From positions 21,067,568 to 21,131,567 of the forward strand of contig CM044958.1 of assembly GCA_024516035.1 (NCBI GenBank): a DNA stretch of 64,000 bases. Reading direction: 5' to 3'. Under the pieces are notes generated by a model. That model did not search any database, was not told where the DNA came from, and was given only the letters and a program-made list of their open reading frames with translations. This document shows, one piece after another, positions 47,501 to 59,500 of the stretch (positions within the stretch are counted from its first letter, which is position 1; every line of letters begins with the position of its first letter). Source of the DNA: Bactericera cockerelli. Its lineage: Eukaryota > Arthropoda > Insecta > Hemiptera > Triozidae. The translations under genes and the position numbers were made by a program.

Positions 47501-50500
47501 CCTAGTTATGACGACATGGTATAATATGTTCAGAAGCGGACACAAGTTACGTAGATCATGCTCATGCAGGCTTTGCCGTACGTAACACCTACGTATCCAA
47601 GGCATGGGCAATTATACGCATCAAAAGTTCGCGATGTGGCGGACAGAAAAGTCTGACTTATGTATAACCTACGTATGGTGACATTGCAGAATATGTTCAG
47701 AAGCGACACAAGTTACGTAGATCAAGCTCATGCAGGCTTTGCCGTACGTAACAGCTACGTATCCGAGGCATGGGCAACTATACGTATCAAAAGTTCGCGA
47801 TGTGGCGGACAGAAAAGTCTGACTTATGTATAACCTACGTATGGCGACATTGCAGAATATGTTCAGAAGCGGACACAAGTTACGTAGATCAAGCTCATGC
47901 AGGCTTTGCCGTACGTAACAGCTACGTATCCGAGGCATGGCAACTATACGTATCAAAAGTTCGCGATGTGGCGGGCAGAAAAGTATGTCGACATGGTACA
48001 ATATGTGCAGAAGCGGACACAAGTTACGTAGATCAAGCTCATGCAGGCGTTGCCGTACGTAACAGCTACGTATCCGAGGCATGGGCAACTATACGTATCA
48101 AAAGTTCGCGATGTGGCGGGCAGAAAAGTATGTCGACATGGTAGAATATGTGCAGAAGCGGACACAAGTTACGTAGATCAAGCTCATGCAGGCTTTGCCG
48201 TACGTAACAGCTACGTATCCGAGGCATGGGCAACTATACGTATCAAAAGTTCGCGATGTGGCGGGCAGAAAAGTATGTCGACATTGCAGAATATGTTCTG
48301 AAGCGGACACAAGTTACGTAGATCATGCTCATGCAGGCTTTGCCGTACGTAACACCTACGTATCCAAGGCATGGGCAATTATACGTATCAAAAGTTCGCG
48401 ATGTGGCGGACAGAAAAGTCTGACTTATGTATAACCTACGTATGGCGACATTGCAGAATATGTTCAGAAGCGGACACAAGTTACGTAGATCAAGCTCATG
48501 CAGGCTTTGCCGTACGTAACAGCTACGTATCCGAGGCATGGGCAACTATACGTATCAAAAGTTCGCGATGTGGCGGGCAGAAAAGTATGTCGACATTGCA
48601 GAATATGTTCTGAAGCGGACACAAGTTACGTAGATCATGCTCATGCAGGCTTTGCCGTACGTAACACCTACGTATCCAAGGCATGGGCAATTATACGTAT
48701 CAAAAGTTCGCGATGTGGCGGACAGAAAAGTCTGACTTATGTATAACCTACGTATGGCGACATTGCAGAATATGTTCAGAAGCGGACACAAGTTACGTAG
48801 ATCAAGCTCATGCAGGCTTTGCCGTACGTAACAGCTACGTATCCAAGGCATGGGCAACTATACGTATCAAAAGTTCGCGATGTGGCGGACAGAAAAGTCT
48901 GACTTATGTAAACCTACGTATGGCGACATTGCAGAATATGTTCAGAAGCGGACACAAGTTACGTAGATCAAGCTCATGCAGGCTTTGCCATACGTAACAG
49001 CTATAAAATCCGAGGCATGGTCCAATTATACGTTATCAAAATTTTCGCCACATCGCAAAAAATAACTGTTATTAGTCACTTGGTAGAAAAATGATGCAGA
49101 AGCGGAAAAGTACGAAGATACAAAATCAATGGTTAGTCCGTCATTAAAAATCAGCTGCTATCCGACATGGCCTTAAAACGTAATCAAAATTCGCGATGTG
49201 GCGGCATAAAAGTATGTCACTGGTAAAGTGCAGAACGGAAAACAAGTTACGTGGATCAAGCTCATGCAGCAATTTCCAACGTTAACAGTTCGACAAGGCA
49301 GAAATTATTACGATAATAAAAAGTTCCAATGTGCGACAAAAAGCTGACTCGTAATAACTCAATCTAGACACATTTGCAGAATAATTCTAACGACACAATA
49401 CGTAAATCAAGTCATGAGTTTTGCGTACGTAACACCTACTTCCAAGGCAGGCAATTATCACGTATCAAAGTTCGCGATTGGCGGACAGAAAAGTCTGACT
49501 TAGATATAACCTACGTATGCGACATGAGAATATGTTCAGAAGCGGACACAAGTTACGTAGATCAGCTCATCTCTTTGCCGTACGTAACAGCTACGTATCC
49601 AGGCATGGGCAATATACGTATCAAAAGTTCGCGATGTGGCGGGCAGAAAAGTATGTTCGACATGGTACATATATGTTCAGAAGCGGACACAAGTTACGTA
49701 GATCAAGCTCATGCAGGCTTTGCCAGTACGTAACAGCTACGTATCCAAGGCATGGGCAATTATACGTATCAAAAAGTTCGCGATGTGGCGGACAGAAAAG
49801 TCTGACTTATCGTATAACCTACGTATGACGACATTGCAGAATATGTTCTGAAGCGGACACAAGTTACGTAGATCAAGCTCATGCAGGCTTTGCCGTACGT
49901 AACAGCTACGTATCCAAGGCATGGGCAACTATACGTATCAAAAGTTCGCGATGTGGCGGACAGAAAAGTCAACTTATGTAATAACTAACTACGTATGGCT
50001 GACATTGCAGAAATATGTGCAGAAGCGGACACAAGTTACGTAGATCAAGCTCATGCAGGCTTTGCCGTACGTAACAGCTACGTATCCGAGGCATGGGCAA
50101 CTATACGTATCAAAAGTTCGCGATGTGGCGGGCAGAAAAAGTTAATGTATCGACATTGCAGAATATGTTCATGAAGCGGACACAAGTTACGTAGATCAAG
50201 CTCATGCAGGCTTTGCCGTACGTAACAGCTACGTATCCGAGGCATGGGCAATTATACGTATCAAAAGTTCGCGATGTGGCGGACAGAAAAGTCTGACTTA
50301 TGTATAACCTACGTATGGCGACATTGCAGAATATGTTCAGAAGCGGACACAAGTTACGTAGATCAAGCTCATGCAGGCTTTGCCGTACGTAACAGCTACG
50401 TATCCAAGGCATGGGCAACTATACGTATCAAAAGTTCGCGATGTGGCGGACAGAAAAGTCTGACTTATGTATAACCTACGTATGGCGACATTGCAGAATA

Positions 50501-53500
50501 TGTTCAGAAGCGGACACAAGTTACGTAGATCAAGCTCATGCAGGCTTTGCCGTACGTAACAGCTACGTATCCAGGCATGGGCAACTATACGTATCAAAAG
50601 TTCGCGATGTGGCGGGCAGAAAAGTATGTCGACATGGTAGAATATGTTCAGAAGCGGACACAAGTTACGTAGATCATGCTCATGCAGGCTTTGCCATACG
50701 TAACACCTACGTATCCAAGGCATGGGCAACTATACGTATAAACAGTTCGCGATGTGGCGGGCAGAAAAGCCTGAAGTTTGAAATTAAATTTGCTTATTAC
50801 ATTGGAATATTTATTTTTTATCCTCTATTCGGTTTTTTCTTCTCGATATAAACAAAAATCTTATTTGCTCCCTTGAATGAGCGTACCGCTCATTCGTTGT
50901 GAATATCCATGTCGCAATGCCATTAACTAATAAATGAATTTAAACAGAAGTTATAATATGTTATGTTAATGCAGCACCTAAATGGGTATTACTCTGTCAA
51001 TTATCGACCATCATAGAGGGAAAGCATACTATGGAATAGGCAAGCTACAACACCGACCACAATTGTCTACTAGACTGGTTTTTATCTCATAGGGGTAAGA
51101 AAAAAATGTCAGATTTTTTACAACGCTCACCCAGAAATGAGTTCGGCTGTTGCAGAAATTGAGATAGACAAAATTTTAAGGTAATCAGAGTACGTTAACA
51201 AGACCCGCTCTGGCCTCAAAGTTTGGAAAATTGCCAAATTTTCAAGGTTAAGCTGACATTTTCGGCCATATACTTGTACAATGTTCCCCAAATCTTAATG
51301 GTTACTGACTAAATTAAGCATATGTAGTCGAAAACTGCCCAGGCACCCAAAATATTTTTATTTTCACCCATTATCCTATCATGCCTTAGCTTAGATGTTC
51401 TACTTTGGGTCTTTAATTTGAATGTCTTTAATTTAATACATGTTTAAAGCTCGTATGATTTTTCGTTCTCGAGTTATGACCGAAAATGTCAGCTCAACCT
51501 CGAAAATTTGGCAATTTAAGGCCAGAACGGGTCCTGTTAACGTACTCTGATTGCCTTGAAATTTTTTCTCAATTTCTGCAAAAGCCGAACTCATTTCTGG
51601 TCGGGCGTTGTAAAAATTCCGATATTGATTTTTGAAAACCAGTCTAGTATGTATATTTATTTATTTTCTAATTATTTGATGGTGGGTAAAAACAACCTAT
51701 ATAGGCAGAATTTCTATATACCTATCGATACATGTTTTGAGATTTGATTTTCTCATTTCCAGTGTTCGATGACGGTGACATCACTACACTCCGTCGCACA
51801 GCTCTCTGTCTCAAAAGCGGTCGCCACTTTGCAGAGAGTGAGACATTGGATCAGCTGCCCCTCACTCACCCTGAGCACTTCTCCACCCTGTGATTGGGGC
51901 TTCCAGGCGGGGCAGACGGCGCCTCGGAGGGAAGTGAGTGTTGGATCTCTTAATTTATGTGTACAGGTGTGCCTGAAAATACAGCGAATCTTTTATACAA
52001 GAGCTGAAATAAGGGTCTTTTTGTTTTATGCGGAAATTGACCCTAACGGATCTAGGACCAACCAAAGGTGCTGCCAATTGAAAGTGGGTGTTTTCACTAT
52101 ACAAACATTTTCTGTTCTTGTTATCGAAAAAATTCAAAAATTGGTCCAAAAAACCGCCCTGTATGTAATATTTTAATATTAAAAAGTACTCTGGAACCAT
52201 TTAGAAAAAAAGTTATTTGTCAAATAAAACTAAGGTCGACCAATTAAAAATCGAAAGTTGACACCTCAATTTCTTACTTATAAACCACCCTGTATAAAAA
52301 AAATTATGACTTAAAGCGCATAATTAGGATATGTACCCTTGGATTTTTTTTTTCTTTTCAAAAACTCCTTCAAGGGCCGAGTAATTAGAGTTCAAGGGCC
52401 GAGTATTTAGAGGTGTCAAAACTTTGTGGGACCTTCTGCCCTGTATTGTAGTTTGTAGGAACCGACCTCAGTAGTTCGATACATAAGTCAGTGGACTCCA
52501 TGTTACGGAGGTTTGTGGTTTGAGTCCCAAGCTCCCAAGTATGTATGGCTAATATCTAGTAAGGCCGGTGTTGAGTAATTGTGATTAAAACAAAGACGGT
52601 AAGTTTGTAATTTGTGGTGTTTCCAGCGAGGACAGCTCAGATGAGGAGGGTTCCTCAGTGGGAGGAGGAGGAGGAGGAGGTGAGAGGCAGAGGGAAGCTG
52701 ACATAGGGAAGGTGGTGTGTGTGGAGATATCCGAGAAGAAGAAAGGTAATCCTTGTTCATACCTTCAACCAATATGCTGCATGCTTTTTCATAGGTACTT
52801 TCTTTTTATTGAAAACAAAATAAACATTTAAAAAAACTGTCTTTACCACTCGAAAAGAAGTCAAATTCTGCCACTGGTTTATTTGAGTGTTTTATTTGGT
52901 AATTTTTTTAATAGGGTTCTCAAAGTAAGGCGATAGTATTTTAGCCGACATTTTTGATTTTTGCATTGTTTTTTTTTCGGTGGTATTTTCAAGGTTTTGT
53001 AAGACAAACTACAAAAGTGGAAAGATACAATTCTTTTACAATTATTCAAGGGCATAACCTAAAATGGTCGTGCTAAATAATGTTTGAAATATTTTGTATA
53101 TTACAGGTAAAGGACAATTGGTTTCCGGGCCTCATTGTGGCTCCTAATGCCCAGGACGCGGTTCGAATCCATGTGGATGAGGATTATCTAGTGCGAAGTT
53201 TCAAGGATGGAAGATAGTAAGTATAACAGAGCTTACGCGAATAGAACTTGTGTCCAATAAAGAAAAATAAACTGACCGACTTAAAAGTATGACCACTCGT
53301 CATTTTTTCATATGACTCCATGTATTTCGATACGCCTCAAAATTTATGTAACTTCGGTTTATTTAACATTATCAGAAGATTTTGGTTTTGAGTATACATA
53401 CAAACTATATTTACCGTTATATAAGCACTGTAGTTTCTGGGAGGCGTTCTCCCGCGATACGACCGTTTCGCTTTATAGGTTGGTATAAGTATTTACAGCG

Positions 53501-56500
53501 TGTCTTCTAGGTCAAGGAAGTCAAGATATTTCAAGTTGAGTCAATCATAGGTCATGAATTTTTAGATAATTGTCTTATCTGGCTATTTTGGTAGGGGATT
53601 TTTTCCTCTGAGACATTTATATTTTATTTTTTTATTTTGTATACCTAATTTATTGTATATAAAGTGTTTACTTTTTAAATATGCCACAGAAAATTAACCC
53701 GTGATCCCGTAAATCGTGTTTTTGCGAAGAAAAAAAAAAAAAAAATTGGCTGCGGTTCTTTGAAGGTGTCTATTGTTCCCTTGTAAATAATATTTTGGGA
53801 TGGTTTTTTACAACAGTTTCTTCTATTACCTTTAGCAGGAAGTCACCGTGTAGCGCACTAGTCTTGCACGCACGGTAACCTAGCTTCGAATCCCAGCGGG
53901 CCCGGAATTGTTCAGCTCTGTATAGTTTGGATCAAACGAGGTCCAATTATGAGGAAAAATTAGAAAAGTCTGCGACACCCACTGAAATGGTGTTAAAATA
54001 AAACAAAGATAAACTTTTCTACAGCTTTATATTAAATTTCTTTACACGCGCTCTCATTTTTGTAAACCTTACCTTTTGTAAATTTTTGTAAACCTTTAGT
54101 GTTAAATATTTTTCACTAATTCAGTCATAGGGCGGGAGGGTTAGCCGCGCCACCAAATCATTTTTCAAAGGTGCCGTGGAGTCATAATAATTGAAAAACC
54201 CTGCTTTAAATTGAACGATTATCTACAGGGAACCGTCACCAACCGCGAATATACAAACATATACAAAAACGCGATTAAACATTGTTGATTTTTTTACATA
54301 GCTAAAAACTTATATATCTCCTATGTATATTGCTCCTAGGTTTTCTTTATCTTCACATTCAAACTAGTGGTCATTTTTATTTATATGTAAAACAAGGTGT
54401 CATCTCTTTTCATTGGAAGCACTGACAATATGCTTCCAGCATTGCCTCTTTGAGTGGCAATGCTGATTTGTTGAATTAAAAATTCTAGTAATCTAGTAGA
54501 CACCCTGATTTAGACGCTTCTGGTCTATGTTGTAGCTTGCCTATTTCGTAGTATGGCACCCCTCTAATGGGCGATAAGTGACATGAAACTATTTAGGTGC
54601 TGGGTCATCACAAGCACACCGGAAGGTGTTGCTTGCGAACAACTGTAGGCATATTATGAGTACAAAATATGTTTCTGTCGGCTCTATGATTCGCACCTGG
54701 GATCTTCCGCAACGTAAGCAAGGAACTTATCTTGCCCTCATTATCTCCAAATAGATGCTGTGAATAGTTAAACAATAATATATTAATTATTGCTGTTGTA
54801 TTATAAATATCTTCATTTTATTTGAATCCATATTAAATGTATCTTTTTCTTGTGTTTTCAGCTTATTTTTTTCGTCTTAAAGGTTTGGTGGTGTTGTGGT
54901 AAGACGCTCTCACTGACTGATGGAGTGTGGGTTCAAATCCTGCCGGACCAATGGAATTTACTTATTCATTTATGTACATACCTGTTTGACACTCATAATT
55001 ACCAAATTATCAAATAAACGGATACAATTCAACTGCATCCTAATATTTAAAATGTAATTTGTATAAGTAATTTCTAATAAAGCCATTCTTCTATTTATTA
55101 TGCATTGTGTTTTCCAAAGATTTTACCACTTCTACAATATTTTTTGTATTAAATCGAATCTGTGCGCCATGCCAAGATCTCGCAAGCACGGCAAGTTCTC
55201 GAAGGATAGAAAGTTAAAAACATTCAAAATGTTTAAAGTACCAGAGTAACATGGCCTCAAACAAGATATCACTACCCGTATAGGCTAAAACATTTTGGAT
55301 AGGAGCTTGGCCCCTTTTAATGTACATGTTTAAACATTTTTTTTTCTTGGCTTGTAATGATCCCCCCCCCCCTTGTTATTTATTTGACCAAAATCAATTT
55401 GGAAACTATTTCAACGTGAAATTCATTCAATACGTCTTGATTTTTTTTCACCCCTCTCTTTCCCTGTTGCATTAGCTTCACCGTGCCCAAGAAAGAGGCC
55501 ACCGAGTTCACGCGAGAGATCGGCCTGAAAGTGGACAGCCCCAGTCTGAAGCAGGCGGTGGAGAAGGCGCTGGTGTTTCTGGACAAGGATGAGCTGCCCC
55601 CGCACTGGGACAGGGAGCTGCTGTTTGGCCTGGTGGACTCTGACCTGGAGGACGACGACGACGCGCTGGACAGTGATGTAAGTCAGGTCACGTGACAGAG
55701 ATGGTTGGGTGGAAGAGCTCACTCCAGTGAGAATCCTGCCATAAAAAAAGAAAGCCTATAAAAAAAAAAATGTAAGTCAGGTCACCCGCCAGCTGGACAG
55801 TGATGTAAGTCAGGTCACCTGCCAGCTGGACAGTGATGTAAGTCAGGTCACCCGCCAGCTGGACAGTGATGTAAGTCAGGTCACCTGCCAGCTGGACAGT
55901 GATGTAAGTCAGGTCACGTGACAGCTGGACAGTGATGTAAGTCAGGTCACGTGACAGCTGGACAGTGATGTAAGTCAGGTCACCCGCCAGCTGGACAGTG
56001 ATGTAAGTCAGGTCACCCGACACCTGGACAGTGATTGAAGTCAGGTCACGTGACAGCTGGACAGTGATGTAAGTCAGGTCACCCGACAGCTGGACAGTGA
56101 TGTAAGTCAGGTCACCCGACAGCTGGACAGTGATGTAAGTCAGGTCACCCGCCAGCTGGACAGTGATGTAAGTCAGGTTAACTGCCAGCTTGACACTAAT
56201 TATCCAGTAACTAGAGAAGTTTAATTAGTTCAGCACATCTTTATCATAATGAATAGCATCACAATTTTATATTTAGCTTTAATATTTACATATTGTATTG
56301 TTACATGGTAATCATATTATGCTTTTAATATATGTATGTTTTTTTTAGCCTAACGTCGCTTTCAACTGCATGGTCATATCACGACGGGGGTGTTACCCTC
56401 CATTCGCAGGAAACTCTCAAACCTGCTACACACATTAACCTTACCCAGCCTGGGTTGGGCTGGAATGCCAGCATCACGAAGTCTTAACCTTGCTGGACGT

Positions 56501-59500
56501 TGCTTATTTTCGGTGTTCCTACGAGAATCGGTGCATTCAAAGCGCCATCTACGCTCCCATAATATCTTTTATTTGCTCATTAATCAAACTTGATCGAGTT
56601 CATATTTTTAAAGACCAGAGATTTCAAATAGAATAAAAATAGATAATAAATCAGTTTTTAAGAATTGGCATTAGTTCCTTGATTCCGTTACTTCTATTTG
56701 CGATCTCCAACTTGCCGATACATTTTTTTGTAGAATCTAGGATGTATTAAAAACGGTATAATATCATATTAAACAAATTCGAAGAGAATAGATTAAGAAG
56801 TTTTAGAGATACAAGTGATTTTGTATGAAAACTCAAAATTGCCAACTGTATACAATGTGAACCAATCACGAGGAAGTATTGTGTCCATAATTGGCAGTGT
56901 ATTTTTCTTTTTCAGAGCTCGGATGATGAACCGCGGGAGGAGAAAGATCACTTTGTGGCACAGCTGTACAAGTTCATGGATGATAGGGGTACCCCTATCA
57001 ACAAGGTATACCTCTACCAAATCGAAAAGAGTATAGTAGTAAGGAGTATGAAATATTTGTGCTGAAGCTTCTGCACAATGGTGCGGAGAGCTTAGCATCA
57101 CCACGTGAATTAATTTATAACAATCAAAGCGACATTTTGACCTGTGGGAAAAAATAAATAAAAGATTCCTTCCACCAATTGTGTGAGGAAAACCCACACT
57201 TATGTGTTCATATAAACATAAGCCCTAAAAATAAAATGGTTTCAACATGGACTATCAAAACTGGAGCAAGTTTTTTTGTTTCTTTTTTTAATAAAAAAAT
57301 CTGAAAAAAAATCGGACTGTAAAAAGTAAAAAAAAAAAATGTAACTTAAAGCGATAATCTGTGCTAAATAAGCTTCTGCTTATTAAGCAGAGTTTACGAG
57401 ATATTTGAATTTTTGTTCTTTCTCAAGATATGTATAACCAAAAAACAAAATGGCCGATTTTCATAAAATTGTTCCGGATTCGTACTTTTAACGCCCTTCA
57501 GCTACATGCCAATTCATCGGTCTACGACTTACCGTTCTTGAGATAATTTGTATAGACATGAGATTCTAAATGTTATCAGCTCAATTTCGAGAAAAAAATC
57601 TACCGAAAACAATAATTTCTATACCTTATAGGTAATAGAAAGTAAATACTTCCGATTTCTAATATTAGAACTTTATTGGAAGTAAAATCAGGCCATATAA
57701 ATCAGATTTTTTTTTTTTTTTAAACATAATACTCTCTATTTATTTTAATTTTACATAGTATACATTAAATATAGTGAGTTTATGAGGTACTATTACCCTA
57801 TTTGTTGTGGGTTGTGTTGTACCTCATTTATAATATGAGGTATTATTATTTATATAATATAATATAAATGTATTATTATTTATATTACAGGGTCCTGTCA
57901 TTCAGTCACGGGACGTAGACCTCTATCGCCTGTTTAGGGTGGTTCACAAGCTCGGCGGGTACAACCGAGTCACCAATCAGAACCAGTGGAAGTTGGTCAC
58001 TCACAAAATGAGTTTTGGTACCGGGGCTAACACGGTGAATAGCGTAAAGCATGCCTACAAGAAGTAAGTAAGGGCAGTGAAATAAAGTTGAAAATAGCTA
58101 AAATATGATTGCAAGTTTGGATAATTTATCAAAGTAGAGTCTTGATCATCACTTGCAAATGTAATTTTACTTCAGATAAATTTCTAATATTCGAATTCGG
58201 GAGTATTGTGTTCGTTTTTGTAAAATAAATAAATATTTTTTTGCTCCTATTTCAATATGTTTCACATTTATGGACATTTCATAACCTTTCATATAATTTT
58301 ATTTAAGATTTTGCTGCGGTCTTTCATCAGGAAGTTGAGATTAATCGCTATGACCCCCTAGTTTAGGGTACATATTCAGATGGCAAACATACTGGGTGTC
58401 TCCCTATACCAGACAACTTTGTCTGTAGGTTGTCAAACTGCCACTGCATCTCACTTTGTCCTCATTTGTGACCTTATTTATGCCCTATTTTCAGATTATA
58501 AACCCTAATTTAAGATTAGTCGCAACGATGACCTACACATTTTATTTGGCTTTACTGTAGCATTTACTGATATGTATCACATATGCAAATTTTTGTTAGT
58601 TTCTGGTAAGCGGTTCTCAAACTGTGGTCACCCGAAGGTGGAGGAAAATGACCAACTCTATTTACGGGACCTGTGCATCCAAACCGAATCGGAGAAAAAA
58701 ATGTCCGAAAATAAAATTATTATCAAGACAATTTTGGTGAACAGGTATTTTGAATCACCTTCTTGATTCTCTCAACGTTTTATTTTTACTCAGGTTTCTG
58801 CACAGTTTCGAAGATTTCTATCGGAAGCTGGGCTGCACGATGGTGAATCACCCGCGCAGTCACCGTCGTCCTAACAGCAAGTCTAATAGGAGTCTTATCC
58901 GCGACAGGGATCGAGCCACTCCACACACCAAAGAACCTAACCCGGGAGGTCCAGCCTCCAGTGGCGAGCCAAGCGCTAGCCGAGATCCGGTTGAGGTCAA
59001 GGTGAGAATTCATGTCTTTATGAATATTGGTCATAGATTAAGTATTTAAATCATGCAGTGTACATAATAACGTTTAGTATATTGGATACTAAACATAATA
59101 ATATCGCATTATTTATACTGCCCAATTAGGACCATTAAAGTCCCATTCTTCCAGCAGTAAGCCCAAGACATATTATTATGTGGTAAAAATCCCAAATGGG
59201 AGGATAACTTGTCATGTCCCGGCTGGGTTTCGAATCCACGGACTCTGGAATCGTTGGATTCACAGAGTGCCACCTTGACCACTGAGCTACAGGACAGACA
59301 AACATTTTAATTTTTTTTTTACTTTTTTAGGTGGAAGTGAAGAGAGAGGAAGCTGATGATTCAAATGAGTCGAGGACGTCGAAGAAAGACAGCTCAGTGA
59401 GTCGAGTGTCTGTAAGTCGAGACACCTCAGTGAGTCGAGTTTCTGTGAGTCGAGACAAACCGCCCGGCGGATTCGAGGCGAAACGTGACAGACACGTGAA

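Noticed and set aside
47455..50772. CRISPR-like repeat array
   Set aside because: Units are contiguous satellite repeats with no short-repeat/unique-spacer structure, and the region is a eukaryotic intron.
47669..50851. Many overlapping ORFs of 60-146 codons on both strands
   Set aside because: All arise from the 145/167-bp satellite; they start and stop as unit lengths change phase and show no domain or splice support.
51769..52176. 135-codon ORF over ARID4 exon 5
   Set aside because: Its frame differs from the conserved VVFDDGD frame and it runs through the exon's donor into a repeat.
52503..52772. Minus-strand 89-codon ORF
   Set aside because: It lies opposite ARID4 exon 6 and a SINE, with no similarity of its own.
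55688..56023. Minus-strand 111-codon ORF with repeated [10 protein letters not shown]
   Set aside because: It is the antisense frame of the 33-bp minisatellite, open only because the unit length is a multiple of three.
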